This document shows positions 8,506 through 17,706 of a DNA stretch of 64,000 nucleotides, piece after piece (within the stretch, counting starts at the first letter, position 1; every line of letters starts with the position of its first letter). The notes below the pieces were generated by a model that was not told where the DNA came from, did not search any database, and saw only the letters and a list, made by a program, of their open reading frames with translations. The position numbers were made by a program, and so were the translations under genes. The stretch is taken from positions 174,215 through 238,214 of the forward strand of contig NZ_CABVHQ010000001.1 in the NCBI RefSeq assembly GCF_902497895.1, read 5' to 3'. The DNA comes from Pseudomonas fluorescens (lineage in GTDB: Bacteria > Pseudomonadota > Gammaproteobacteria > Pseudomonadales > Pseudomonadaceae).

Positions 8506-9687
8506 TTAACCCGGAAGAATCGGCGGGGTTTGTTTGACGGTGCTTGTGACCGTCCCGGGGACGCCCAGGGCGAGTTCTGCATTGCCCCGGGCGGCCTTTG
8601 GCAACACGTCAGAAGGCGTTACTGGGTCTTCCACTCCGGTGTAGATATCCGAATCCTTGTACAAATCGTGTACATGACGCACCAGCACCATGATTACCGC
8701 GGCCACCGGCAAGGCCAGCAGGATCCCGGTAAAGCCAAACAGCTCACCGCCCGCCAGAATGGCGAAGATCACCGCTACCGGGTGCAGACCGATCCGGTCC
8801 CCCACCAGCAATGGCGTCAGGACCATGCCTTCCAGCGCCTGACCGACCATGAATACCGCGACGATGCCGACCATCGGATACAGGTCGCCACCAAACTGGA
8901 ACAGGCCAGCCACCAGGGCCGCGCCGATGCCGATGACGAAGCCCATGTACGGCACAATGGCCGCCAGCCCGGCAATCATCCCGATCAACAGCCCCAGTTC
9001 AAGCCCGACCAGCATCAAACCAGCCGAGTAGATCACTCCCAGGGCGACCATCACCAGCAGCTGGCCACGAACAAAAGCCCCGAGTACCTCATGGCACTCG
9101 CCGGCCAATATCACCGCGCGCTCCTCACGATCGCGAGGCAGCAGGCTGCGGATCTTCGCCATCATCAGGTCCCAGTCACGCAGCAGGTAGAAACTGACCA
9201 CCGGGATCAGCACCAGATTGGCCAGCAAAGCGATCAAGGCCAGGCCGGAAGCGGTTGCCTGGCTAAGCACTATGCCAACAATGTCGGTGGTCTGGCCCAT
9301 ATGCTCGGTGATGGCCGCCTTGATCTTGTCGAACTTCCAGAAACCATCGGCAAGCCCCAGCTTCGATTGCGCCCATGGCATGGCGGTGTGCTGCAACCAG
9401 TCGAGCATTTGCGGCAGCAGTTCATACAAGCGCAACAGCTGCTTGGCCAGCATTGGCACCAGCACTAGCAACAGCGTCATGACGATCACGCAGAACAGCG
9501 CAAACACCGCCACCACGCCCCAGGTTCGCGAGAGACCGAGCGCCTCCAGGCGATCCACCAGCGGGTCGAACAGATAGGCCAACAGCAGCGCCACCAGGAA
9601 CGGCGTGAGGATCGGATGCAACAGGTACACAAAGGCGAACAGCAGGATCACCCCACCCAACCACACCCAACGACGCGTATCAGCCAT
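8506..9687 (-). CDS. AI-2E/PerM-family permease
   Basis: The product is 393 aa with about eight hydrophobic segments, including FAFVYLLHPILTPFLVALLL near the N-terminus and a C-terminal GFTGILLALPVAAVIMVLV. This is the family layout (UPF0118, PerM/TqsA-like). Members are proposed exporters of small molecules or Na+/H+ antiporters; specific function cannot be assigned. A soluble tail of about 50 residues follows the last membrane segment. It sits between the DUF2066 gene and hda on the same strand. Confidence 0.85.
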   Translation of the reverse strand: MADTRRWVWLGGVILLFAFVYLLHPILTPFLVALLLAYLFDPLVDRLEALGLSRTWGVVAVFALFCVIVMTLLLVLVPMLAKQLLRLYELLPQMLDWLQHTAMPWAQSKLGLADGFWKFDKIKAAITEHMGQTTDIVGIVLSQATASGLALIALLANLVLIPVVSFYLLRDWDLMMAKIRSLLPRDREERAVILAGECHEVLGAFVRGQLLVMVALGVIYSAGLMLVGLELGLLIGMIAGLAAIVPYMGFVIGIGAALVAGLFQFGGDLYPMVGIVAVFMVGQALEGMVLTPLLVGDRIGLHPVAVIFAILAGGELFGFTGILLALPVAAVIMVLVRHVHDLYKDSDIYTGVEDPVTPSDVLPKAARGNAELALGVPGTVTSTVKQTPPILPG

Positions 9688-9722
9688 GAACCGCTCCAGC
9701 TTCTATATAGGGAAAGAACAAC

Positions 9723-10775
9723 TTACCAACGGAAATGCAATTGCGCGGCGGGTGCTGGCGCAGCAACCGGCACCGCGCCTGCGACCGCTGGCTGAGCAGG
9801 CACTGGCGGCGCCAGTTGCCCGGCAGGCACCTCTTGCAGCTTCGCCAGGCCCAACTGCGCGCGCAATTGTTCGGCGCTGCCAGTGACCTGATAAATAACC
9901 CGGTCGCCCTCGACGCGCAGCAGTTTCGCGCGAAACGGCTCAAGCAGTTGCCCGAGTGCCGCGTAACGTTCCAGGGTCATGCCCTGCACTTCCAGCAGCT
10001 GCTCGGTGGAGGCTCCGGCCTTGGCGACGAAGCGTGGTGCCAGTTTCTGACTGACGGCCAGTAACACCGCATCGGCGAGAGCCGCAGGGTCGGCGCCTTG
10101 CACAGTGCCCTGTTCGCGCTGATCACCCAGCCACAGACGCCATTTGGCCTGCCACTGCCCGCCCTCTTCCTCATTGGCATGCACCGCCAGCAAGGCGTCG
10201 GCGGCGTAGCGTTGCGAGGCCGCGCGCAGCGGGGCCGGGTCGGCTCCCTCAAGATGCGGTGCAGTAGCGACAATCTGTTCATTCAAATCAGCCAACGGCA
10301 GGCGCAACGGCAAGCCGCGGTGCTGGGCTGCACGACGCAGCGGCGCGGCGCTGGCCTGACCATCGCCGACCAGGCTCGAGCCTTCAGCTGAATCATTGAG
10401 CCACCAACCAAGAATCGACGGGCGATTGCTGCCCCACAAAGCCAACCCGGCCTGACGCAAGGCCCGATCGGTGCTGACCGGATCGAAATCCACCTTCAGG
10501 CTTTCCGGTGGCCCGGCGTCATAGCCGTATCGGCTGATGATCTGCTGCGGATCCTTGCGAATAGCCGCCAGCCCCGGGTTTTGCGCCGCCTTGGCATCAC
10601 CAGTCAGGCGCAGCACCAGGGTATCCAAAGCGCGTTGCGTGGCTTGATCGCGCTCTTGCGGGGTCTGACTGCTGACCGGTTCGCGTACTTGATACAACCC
10701 ATTGAGTGTTTCGGCATGACTCGCCAGGCTGAAAAAAGATAAACAGCCCACAACTAGTAATTTACACAGACGCAT
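9723..10775 (-). CDS. DUF2066 domain-containing secreted protein
   Basis: The ATG at 10775 gives 350 aa with a cleavable signal peptide (MRLCKLLVVGCLSFFSLASH, then AETLNGLYQV). The rest resembles the DUF2066 family: an early ERDQATQRALDTLVLRLTG and a central RRAAQHRGLPLRLPLADL. The C-terminus is Ala/Pro-rich and ends AAQLHFRW. The function is unknown. It is a conserved Pseudomonas neighbour of purM, transcribed away from it, with the PerM-type gene 35 bp downstream. Confidence 0.85.
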   Translation of the reverse strand: MRLCKLLVVGCLSFFSLASHAETLNGLYQVREPVSSQTPQERDQATQRALDTLVLRLTGDAKAAQNPGLAAIRKDPQQIISRYGYDAGPPESLKVDFDPVSTDRALRQAGLALWGSNRPSILGWWLNDSAEGSSLVGDGQASAAPLRRAAQHRGLPLRLPLADLNEQIVATAPHLEGADPAPLRAASQRYAADALLAVHANEEEGGQWQAKWRLWLGDQREQGTVQGADPAALADAVLLAVSQKLAPRFVAKAGASTEQLLEVQGMTLERYAALGQLLEPFRAKLLRVEGDRVIYQVTGSAEQLRAQLGLAKLQEVPAGQLAPPVPAQPAVAGAVPVAAPAPAAQLHFRW

Positions 10776-11160
10776 GGAGTATTCCTGACGGCAAAAAGCG
10801 GCTGGAACAGGCCGCATGAACAGAATTGAGCAAGGCTGTGACCACAACGCCTGGCAAAACATTCACAGGACCTTGGTAAGTTTTCGAACAGTCGTAACCA
10901 TAGCTGGTTAATGTCTATACCTTATACAGTCACGGAAGAGGCGACCATCTTGTGTAATAACGGATTTTTTAACGTGATATGTCCCTGCCCGTCGGCCCGA
11001 GGATGGCCGCTGCCCCTCAAGCCTGATAAAATCGCGCGCCTTCGCAGACCGGCAACAGTCGGGCACCCGGAAATTCGCGTCGGCAATTGCCCTTCGCCTG
11101 TTTCAGTGGGTCCCACTGGACTCGGTCGTTACCCCTGAATCCCCCCTAAAGGCCTGGATC
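10776..11160. other. Divergent intergenic region upstream of purM
   Basis: This 385-bp gap has no credible gene. It holds two small inverted repeats: TAACCA-TAGC-TGGTTA (10895-10910), and a perfect 7+1+7 bp hairpin CAGTGGG-T-CCCACTG (11104-11118) 43 bp before the purM ATG. No clear operator for a known purine regulator was recognised. Confidence 0.5.
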
Positions 11161-12219
11161 ATGAGCAAGCAACCCTCCCTGAGCTACAAGGACGCCGGTG
11201 TAGACATCGACGCCGGTGAAGCATTGGTCGAACGCATCAAGAGCGTCGCCAAGCGCACTGCGCGCCCGGAAGTCATGGGCGGCCTGGGCGGTTTCGGCGC
11301 CCTCTGCGAAATCCCGGCCGGTTACAAACAACCGGTTCTGGTCTCCGGAACCGACGGCGTCGGCACCAAGCTGCGTCTGGCGCTGAACCTGAACAAACAC
11401 GACAGCATTGGCATCGACCTGGTTGCCATGTGTGTGAACGACCTGGTGGTCTGTGGCGCCGAGCCGCTGTTCTTCCTCGACTACTACGCCACCGGCAAAC
11501 TCAATGTCGAGACCGCGACCCAGGTAGTGACCGGTATCGGCGCTGGCTGTGAGTTGTCCGGTTGCTCCCTGGTCGGCGGTGAAACCGCTGAAATGCCGGG
11601 CATGTACGAAGGCGAAGACTACGACCTGGCCGGCTTCTGCGTCGGCGTCGTGGAAAAATCCGAAATCATCGACGGCTCGAAAGTCGCCGCCGGCGATGCC
11701 CTGCTCGCCCTGCCGTCTTCCGGTCCGCACTCCAACGGCTACTCGCTGATCCGCAAGATCATTGAAGTGTCCGGTGCCGACATCGAAAACATCCAGCTCG
11801 ACGGCAAGCCGCTGACCGACCTGCTGATGGCCCCGACCCGTATCTACGTGAAGCCGCTGCTCAAGTTGATCAAGGACACCGGCGCGGTCAAGGCCATGGC
11901 CCACATCACCGGTGGTGGCCTGCTCGACAACATCCCGCGGGTGCTGCCAAAAGGCGCTCAGGCCGTGGTTGACGTCGCCAGCTGGCAGCGCCCGGCTGTG
12001 TTCGACTGGCTGCAAGAGAAAGGCAACGTTGAAGAAGTGGAAATGCACCGCGTGCTGAACTGCGGCGTGGGCATGGTGATCTGCGTGGCTCAGGAGCACG
12101 TTGAAATTGCCCTGAACGTTCTGCGTGAAGCCGGCGAGCAACCATGGGTCATCGGCCAGATCGCGACTGCCGCCGAAGGCGCAGCTTCGGTCGAGCTGAA
12201 AAACCTCAAGGTTCACTGA
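11161..12219 (+). CDS. purM: PurM, phosphoribosylformylglycinamidine cyclo-ligase (AIR synthetase)
   Basis: The 352-aa product has the signature [20 protein letters not shown] at the start, the ATP-binding [13 protein letters not shown] and the [11 protein letters not shown] motif. It performs ring closure of FGAM to AIR in purine synthesis. The stop overlaps the purN ATG (TGATG), so purM and purN form a translationally coupled operon, with a DUF3108 gene behind them. Confidence 0.97.
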   Translation: MSKQPSLSYKDAGVDIDAGEALVERIKSVAKRTARPEVMGGLGGFGALCEIPAGYKQPVLVSGTDGVGTKLRLALNLNKHDSIGIDLVAMCVNDLVVCGAEPLFFLDYYATGKLNVETATQVVTGIGAGCELSGCSLVGGETAEMPGMYEGEDYDLAGFCVGVVEKSEIIDGSKVAAGDALLALPSSGPHSNGYSLIRKIIEVSGADIENIQLDGKPLTDLLMAPTRIYVKPLLKLIKDTGAVKAMAHITGGGLLDNIPRVLPKGAQAVVDVASWQRPAVFDWLQEKGNVEEVEMHRVLNCGVGMVICVAQEHVEIALNVLREAGEQPWVIGQIATAAEGAASVELKNLKVH

Positions 12220-12893
12220 TGCAAGAACGGATGCAAGAACGGATGCAAGCAACCTGTGATGTCGTGGTGCTGCTGTCCGGCTCCGGCAGCAACTTGCAGG
12301 CTCTGATCGACGCCAGTCAGGCCGGGGACAACCCGGCCCGCATCCGCGCGGTGATCTCCAACCGCGCCGACGCCTACGGCCTGCAACGCGCCTTCGATGC
12401 GGGTATCGAAACCCGCACGCTGGATCACAAGGCTTTCGAAGGTCGCGAGGCCTTCGATGCCGCGTTGATCGAACTGATCGACGCCTTCGAGCCCAAGCTG
12501 GTGGTCCTGGCCGGATTCATGCGCATTCTCAGCGCTGATTTCGTGCGTCACTACCAGGGTCGCCTGCTCAATATCCATCCTTCGCTGCTACCCAAATACA
12601 AAGGGTTACACACTCATCAGCGAGCGTTGGAGGCCGCAGACACGGAGCACGGCTGCAGCGTGCACTTCGTGACCGAGGAACTCGATGGCGGACCACTGGT
12701 CGTACAGGCATTGATCCCGGTAGAGTTAGGCGACTCGCCGCAAAGTCTGGCGCAGCGAGTCCATGTCCAGGAACACCGGATTTACCCGATGGCCGTGCGC
12801 TGGTTTGCCGAAGGCCGGTTAGCGCTTGGCGAACAGGGTGCAATACTGGATGGACAGTTACTGGGGGCCAGTGGCCACTTGATTCGAAACTAG
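12219..12893 (+). CDS. purN: PurN, phosphoribosylglycinamide formyltransferase
   Basis: From the ATG at 12219 the product is 224 aa. The GAR-binding loop VVLLSGSGSNLQALID is near the N-terminus, and the formyl-tetrahydrofolate site includes NIHPSLLPKYKG and the later D in TEELDGGPLV. It transfers formyl to GAR. The 5' end holds a 12-bp tandem duplication that creates in-frame ATGs at 12219, 12231 and 12243; the last (MQATCDVVVLLSG) matches the usual family start. The first ATG overlaps the purM stop. Confidence 0.96.
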   Translation: MQERMQERMQATCDVVVLLSGSGSNLQALIDASQAGDNPARIRAVISNRADAYGLQRAFDAGIETRTLDHKAFEGREAFDAALIELIDAFEPKLVVLAGFMRILSADFVRHYQGRLLNIHPSLLPKYKGLHTHQRALEAADTEHGCSVHFVTEELDGGPLVVQALIPVELGDSPQSLAQRVHVQEHRIYPMAVRWFAEGRLALGEQGAILDGQLLGASGHLIRN

Positions 12894-12901
12894 GAGATTT
12901 T

Positions 12902-13615
12902 ATGCGTCGCGTCCTGCTCTTCGCTTGTGCTCTGTTTGCTCTGCCCGTTGTGCAGGCCGCAGAACTTCAACCTTTCTCCGCCAGCTATACCGCCGACTGG
13001 AAGCAACTTCCCATGAGCGGCACGGCAGAACGCAGCCTGAAAAAAAATGCCGACGGCTCATGGACCATGAGTTTCAAGGCATCCATGATGATCGCCAGCT
13101 TGACCGAAGAAAGTACGCTGACGCTGGACAAGGACACCCTGCTGCCGCAGTCGTATCACTTCGAGCGCGGCGGCCTGGGTAAAGCCAAGAAGGCCGACCT
13201 GGATTTCGACTGGTCGACCAAAATGGTCACCGGCACCGATCGCGGCGACCCCGTCAAATTGCCTTTGAATCGCGGCATGGTCGACAAATCCACCTATCAG
13301 CTCGCCTTGCAGCATGACGTAGCCGCCGGCAAGAAAAGCATGAGTTACCAGGTGGTGGATGGTGGCGATGTCGACACCTACGACTTCCGCGTGCTGGGCT
13401 CCGAAAAAGTCGACACCAAGGCCGGCCAGATCGATGCGATCAAGGTCGAGCGCGTGCGTGACCCTACTCAAAGCAAACGCATCACCGTGATGTGGTTCGC
13501 CAAGGACTGGGATTACTTGCTGGTGCGCCTGCAACAGGTCGAGACCGACGGCAAGGAGTACAACATCATGCTCCTGAACGGCGACGTCAACGGCAAGACT
13601 GTCAAAGGCAGCTGA
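12902..13615 (+). CDS. DUF3108 domain-containing secreted protein
   Basis: A 237-aa product with signal peptide MRRVLLFACALFALPVVQA. It follows purN by 8 bp and is followed by a terminator, so it is the last gene of the purMN operon. The mature part is beta-rich with the DUF3108 features ASLTEESTLTLDKDTLLPQS and VMWFAKDWDYLLVRLQQVE. Function unknown; periplasmic location is inferred from the signal peptide. Confidence 0.87.
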   Translation: MRRVLLFACALFALPVVQAAELQPFSASYTADWKQLPMSGTAERSLKKNADGSWTMSFKASMMIASLTEESTLTLDKDTLLPQSYHFERGGLGKAKKADLDFDWSTKMVTGTDRGDPVKLPLNRGMVDKSTYQLALQHDVAAGKKSMSYQVVDGGDVDTYDFRVLGSEKVDTKAGQIDAIKVERVRDPTQSKRITVMWFAKDWDYLLVRLQQVETDGKEYNIMLLNGDVNGKTVKGS

Positions 13616-13627
13616 TCCGCACCAAAT

Positions 13628-13658
13628 AAAAAAAGCCTCGCGATTGCGGGGCTTTTTT
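13628..13658 (+). terminator. Rho-independent terminator of purM-purN-DUF3108
   Basis: GCCTCGC-GATT-GCGGGGC forms a 7-bp stem (one G-U pair) flanked by seven A on the left and six T on the right. It lies 12 bp after the DUF3108 stop codon. Confidence 0.9.
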
Positions 13659-13694
13659 CGTCTGCCGTCTGGATGTTGCCTGTCAGACCGCTAT

Positions 13695-13782
13695 CGCGAG
13701 CGAGCTCGCTCCCACAGGTTTTGTGTCGATCACACCATCATATGTCCGACACAGATCCAGTGTGGGAGCGAGCTTGCTCGCG
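13695..13782. repeat. REP inverted pair (GAGCGAGCTTGCTCGC type)
   Basis: Arms at 13695-13716 and 13761-13782 are inverted copies ending in CTCCCACA/TGTGGGAG, with a 44-bp spacer. The pair sits between the convergent ends of the purMN operon and the DUF2058 gene. Confidence 0.9.
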
Positions 13783-13818
13783 ATGAGGCCCGGACAGACC
13801 ACACAAATCCCTAGCCCA

Positions 13819-14370
13819 TCACCACATCAGATCATCGGGGATCTGATAAGCCGCGTACGGATCATCTTCATCCGGCGCTTCGGTCACCACATTGAGTTGC
13901 ACGATGCGTTGCGGATCGCGCTCCTGGATCTTCAGCGCCGCCTCACGGGGGATCACTTCGTAGCCGCCGCCATGATGAACGATGGCCAGCGAACCGTTGC
14001 TGAGCTTGTTGCGCATCAGCGTGTTCACCGACAGGCGCTTGACCTTTTTGTCGTCGACGAAGTTGTAGTAGTCCTCGGTGGTCAGCTTCGGCAAGCGCGT
14101 GGCTTCGATCAATTGCTTGACCTGCGCGGCACGGGCTTTGTGCTCGACCTTTTCCTGTTGCTGACGATTGAGCTCCTGGTCGCGCTTGACCTTTTCGGCC
14201 AGGGCTTCCTGGGCCAGTCGCTGCTGGGTATCGTCCTGTTCAATCTGGCCTTTGTGCACCAGGCGCTGCTGTTTCTGTTTTTCTTTGCCGACCTGTTTGG
14301 CCTGCTTTTGGTTGACCAGCCCTGCTTTGAGCAACTGGTCGCGAAGGGAAAGGCTCATGTACTTACTCAC
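13819..14370 (-). CDS. DUF2058 domain-containing protein (YaiL-like)
   Basis: The 183-aa product begins MSLSLRDQLLKAGLVNQKQA after a short upstream extension (MSKY), the usual DUF2058 start. It is rich in Lys, Gln and Glu through residues 20-75 and probably forms a charged helix or coiled coil. The C-terminal part contains GSLAIVHHGGGYEVIPREAA. It is presumed cytoplasmic and nucleoprotein-associated; function is not established. It lies 12 bp downstream of mazG. Confidence 0.87.
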   Translation of the reverse strand: MSKYMSLSLRDQLLKAGLVNQKQAKQVGKEKQKQQRLVHKGQIEQDDTQQRLAQEALAEKVKRDQELNRQQQEKVEHKARAAQVKQLIEATRLPKLTTEDYYNFVDDKKVKRLSVNTLMRNKLSNGSLAIVHHGGGYEVIPREAALKIQERDPQRIVQLNVVTEAPDEDDPYAAYQIPDDLMW

Positions 14371-14382
14371 TTAGGCAACGGC

Positions 14383-15216
14383 TCAGCCGCAGCTGGGCAA
14401 ATTCTTTTCCTGACGTTTGGCTTCGCCCCACAAGGCGTCCAACTCTTCGAGGGTGCAATCTTCTATGGGACGGTGGGTGTCGCGCAATGCCTGTTCGATA
14501 AATCGGAAGCGTCTTTCAAACTTGCTGTTGGCGCCACGCAGTGCGGTTTCCGGATCAACCTTGAGATGACGCGCCAGATTGACCACGGAAAACAGCAGGT
14601 CGCCGACTTCATCGGCAATCGCTACCGAGTCGTCGTCGGCCATAGCTTCGAGCACTTCATCGAGTTCTTCGCGGACCTTATCCAGCACCGGCAAGGCATC
14701 CGGCCAGTCGAAACCGACCTGTCCTGCACGCTTCTGCAACTTCGCCGAACGGGACAGCGCCGGCAGCGCCGCGGGTACATCGTCAAGCAAGGACAGCTGT
14801 TGCGGCGCCGCGGATTTCTCCGCTCGCTCTTCGGCCTTGATCTCCTCCCAGCGCTGCTTGACCTGATCTTCGTCGAGCCGCGGGATATCCAGCGAAGCAT
14901 ACAGATCGCCAGTCGGGAACACATGGGGATGACGTCGAATCAATTTGCGGGTGATGCTATCGACCACGCCGTCGAATTCGAAGCGCCCTTCTTCCCGGGC
15001 CAGCTGGCTGTAATAAACCACCTGGAACAGCAAATCGCCCAGCTCGCCCTGCAGGTGATCGAAGTCACCGCGCTCGATGGCGTCAGCGACCTCGTAGGCC
15101 TCTTCCAGGGTGTGGGGCACGATGGTTTGATAAGTCTGCTTGAGATCCCACGGACAGCCGTACTGCGGATCCCGCAGCCGGGCCATCAGGTGTAGCAAGT
15201 CTTCAAGGTTGTACAT
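14383..15216 (-). CDS. mazG: MazG nucleoside triphosphate pyrophosphohydrolase
   Basis: The ATG at 15216 gives 277 aa; upstream codons lie in a REP element. Two MazG domains are visible. The first has CPWDLKQTYQTIVPHTLEEAYEV and ELGDLLFQVVYYSQLA; the second has VREELDEVLEA and EVGDLLFSVVNLARHL. The EExxE and ExxD residues bind Mg2+. MazG hydrolyses NTPs and dNTPs to monophosphates. It lies just downstream of relA, as is common in gammaproteobacteria, where MazG activity affects ppGpp levels. Confidence 0.95.
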   Translation of the reverse strand: MYNLEDLLHLMARLRDPQYGCPWDLKQTYQTIVPHTLEEAYEVADAIERGDFDHLQGELGDLLFQVVYYSQLAREEGRFEFDGVVDSITRKLIRRHPHVFPTGDLYASLDIPRLDEDQVKQRWEEIKAEERAEKSAAPQQLSLLDDVPAALPALSRSAKLQKRAGQVGFDWPDALPVLDKVREELDEVLEAMADDDSVAIADEVGDLLFSVVNLARHLKVDPETALRGANSKFERRFRFIEQALRDTHRPIEDCTLEELDALWGEAKRQEKNLPSCG

Positions 15217-15242
15217 CAATAACTCTCGTTGAAACGCGCTCC

Positions 15243-15332
15243 CCGTAGGAGCTGCCGTAGGCTGCGATCTTTTTTTCAGGAGCACCGCAGATCAAGATCA
15301 AAAGATCGCAGCCTGCGGCAGCTCCTACAGGG
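15243..15332. repeat. REP inverted pair (GTAGGAGCTGCCG type) between relA and mazG
   Basis: One arm starts at 15244 (CGTAGGAGCTGCCGTAGGCT, then GCGATCTTT) and the inverted arm (AAAGATCGCAGCCTGCGGCA, then GCTCCTAC) ends at about 15332. The element fills nearly the whole relA-mazG gap and could form a transcript hairpin in a relA-mazG message. Confidence 0.88.
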
Positions 15333-15340
15333 ATCGCATT

Positions 15341-17584
15341 TCAAGGCGTTCTGTTGCGCCGTGTTTCAATGATGTTCGGCAACTGGGAGATACGCCCCAG
15401 CAACCGACCCAACGCATCCAGCCCCGGAATCTCGATGGTCAAGGACATCAACGCAGTGTTGTCTTCCTTGTTCGAACGGGTATTGACCGCCAGTACATTG
15501 ATCCGCTCGTTGAGCAGCACTTGCGAGACGTCGCGCAGCAATCCGGAACGGTCGTAGGCGCGGATGATAATGTCGACCGGATAGGTCAACACCGGCACCG
15601 GGCCCCAACTGACCTGGATGATTCGCTCCGGCTCACGGCCACCCAATTGCAAGACCGACGCGCAGTCCTGACGGTGAATGCTGACGCCCCGGCCCTGGGT
15701 GATGTAACCGACGATCGCATCCCCCGGCAGTGGCTGGCAGCAGCCGGCCATCTGGGTCATCAGGTTACCGACGCCCTGAATCTGGATGTCGCCGCGCTTG
15801 CCCGGTTTGTAACCGGTGGCCTTGCGCGGAATCAGTTCCAGCTGTTCATTGCCGCGTTCCGGCTCGACCAGTTGCTGGGCCAGATTGACCAGTTGTGCCA
15901 GGCGTAAATCACCGGCTCCCAACGCGGCAAACATGTCCTCGGCGATTTTCATGTTGGCCTTTTCGGCCAGTTTATCGAAATCCACCTGCGGCAAGCCCAA
16001 CCGTCCCAGCTCACGTTCGAGCAGGGTTTTACCGGCGGCGACGTTTTGATCACGGGCCTGCAACTTGAACCAGTGGACGATCTTCGCCCGTGCCCGTGAG
16101 GTGGTGATGTACCCCAGGTTCGGGTTCAGCCAGTCGCGGCTCGGCGTGCCGTGCTTGCTGGTGATGATCTCGACCTGTTCACCGGTTTGCAGGCTGTAGT
16201 TGAGCGGAACGATGCGCCCGTTGATCTTCGCACCGCGGCAGTTGTGGCCTATTTCGGTGTGCACGCGGTAGGCGAAGTCCAGCGGTGTCGAGCCTTTGGG
16301 CAAGTCGATGGCATGGCCGTCCGGGGTGAAGATGTACACCCGATCCGGCTCGATATCGACCCGCAGTTGTTCGGCCAGACCACCGATGTCGCCCAGTTCT
16401 TCATGCCACTCGAGCACCTGACGCAGCCAGGAGATTTTCTCTTCGTAGTGATTGGAACCGGATTTGACGTCAGTCCCCTTGTAGCGCCAGTGGGCACAAA
16501 CGCCCAGCTCGGCCTCTTCGTGCATCGCATGGGTGCGGATCTGCACTTCCAGCACCTTGCCTTCAGGACCAATGACCGCCGTATGCAACGAGCGGTAGCC
16601 GTTCTCTTTAGGGTTGGCGATGTAGTCGTCGAATTCTTTCGGGATGTGCCGCCACAAGGTATGGACGATACCCAGCGCGGTGTAGCAGTCGCGCATTTCC
16701 GGCACCAGCACCCGCACCGCGCGCACGTCGTAGATCTGGCTGAACTCCAGACCCTTGCGCTGCATTTTGCGCCAGATCGAATAGATGTGCTTGGCCCGGC
16801 CGCTAATGTCGGCATCAACGCCGGTGGCCTGCAACTCGCTCTGCAATTGGTTCATCACATCAGAGATGAACCGCTCGCGATCGAGGCGACGTTCATGCAG
16901 CAACTTGGCGATCTGCTTGTACTGATCGGGCTCCAGGTAACGGAAGGACAAATCCTCCAGCTCCCACTTGATATGCCCGATCCCGAGACGGTGAGCCAGG
17001 GGCGCATAGATGTCGAAGACTTCCCGGGCGACCCGGTTGCGCTTTTCATCGTCGGCGGTTTTCACCGCACGAATCGCGCAGGTACGCTCGGCCAGCTTGA
17101 TCAACGCGACACGCACGTCGTCGACCATGGCCACCAGCATCTTGCGCAGGTTCTCCACCTGGCCCTGGCTGCCGAGTACCAACGACTGGCGCGGGCTCAG
17201 ACTGGCGCTGATCGCCGCCATGCGCAGCACGCCGTCGATCAGCTTGGCCACCACCGGGCCAAAACGCTGACTGACCACCGGTAGCTGGATCTGGCCTTCA
17301 CGGACTCCGCGGTACAGCACCGCGGCCACCAGCGAATCCTGATCGAGCTTGAGGTCGGCGAGAATTTCCGCGATCTCAAGACCGGTACGGAAACTCGACA
17401 TCCCCTCGGCCCAGAGATTCTTCGCCGCATTGTCTTGCTGCTCGGCCTCGCGAGCGAACTCGCAGGCTTCTTTCAAGGCTTCACGGTCCAGCGCCAGATC
17501 GACACTGACCGCATGATCGAGCCATGCCTCGAGATTGATACTGCCGTCGGTGTTGATCGGCTGGTGTGCTCTCACCTGTACCAT
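15341..17584 (-). CDS. relA: RelA, (p)ppGpp synthetase I
   Basis: From the ATG at 17584 the product is 747 aa, the Pseudomonas RelA length. In order it has a hydrolase-like domain without the HDxxED catalytic pair, a synthetase domain (YRSLHTAVIG; EVQIRTHAMHEEAELGVCAH; WRYKG), a TGS domain (VYIFTPDGHAIDLPKGSTPL), a zinc-finger region (GCCQPLPGD) and a C-terminal ACT domain (RSGLLRDVSQVL). This identifies ribosome-associated RelA rather than SpoT. The leader upstream (17585-17706) has two short inverted repeats. Confidence 0.96.
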   Translation of the reverse strand: MVQVRAHQPINTDGSINLEAWLDHAVSVDLALDREALKEACEFAREAEQQDNAAKNLWAEGMSSFRTGLEIAEILADLKLDQDSLVAAVLYRGVREGQIQLPVVSQRFGPVVAKLIDGVLRMAAISASLSPRQSLVLGSQGQVENLRKMLVAMVDDVRVALIKLAERTCAIRAVKTADDEKRNRVAREVFDIYAPLAHRLGIGHIKWELEDLSFRYLEPDQYKQIAKLLHERRLDRERFISDVMNQLQSELQATGVDADISGRAKHIYSIWRKMQRKGLEFSQIYDVRAVRVLVPEMRDCYTALGIVHTLWRHIPKEFDDYIANPKENGYRSLHTAVIGPEGKVLEVQIRTHAMHEEAELGVCAHWRYKGTDVKSGSNHYEEKISWLRQVLEWHEELGDIGGLAEQLRVDIEPDRVYIFTPDGHAIDLPKGSTPLDFAYRVHTEIGHNCRGAKINGRIVPLNYSLQTGEQVEIITSKHGTPSRDWLNPNLGYITTSRARAKIVHWFKLQARDQNVAAGKTLLERELGRLGLPQVDFDKLAEKANMKIAEDMFAALGAGDLRLAQLVNLAQQLVEPERGNEQLELIPRKATGYKPGKRGDIQIQGVGNLMTQMAGCCQPLPGDAIVGYITQGRGVSIHRQDCASVLQLGGREPERIIQVSWGPVPVLTYPVDIIIRAYDRSGLLRDVSQVLLNERINVLAVNTRSNKEDNTALMSLTIEIPGLDALGRLLGRISQLPNIIETRRNRTP

Positions 17585-17601
17585 CTTGCTTACCTTCCCT
17601 A

Positions 17602-17671
17602 TGACGCACATTCAATGCGTCAAAATCGCTGACCCTTCGTTGCCAATGTTCCCTCGCTGGGCTGGCGAGGG
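17602..17671. other. Inverted repeats in the rlmD-relA gap
   Basis: Two perfect 7-bp inverted repeats lie upstream of relA: TGACGCA...TGCGTCA (17602-17622, 7-nt loop) and CCCTCGC...GCGAGGG (17651-17671, 7-nt loop). Neither has a T-tract. They could be an operator, a leader structure, or chance. Confidence 0.4.
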
Positions 17672-17706
17672 TCATGCATCAGCGGGCCAGTCGGACCAGA
17701 ACCATC

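Noticed and set aside
13723..15195. A 490-codon plus-strand open frame over DUF2058 and mazG
   Set aside because: Covers two well-supported minus-strand genes and starts inside a REP element; no family resemblance.
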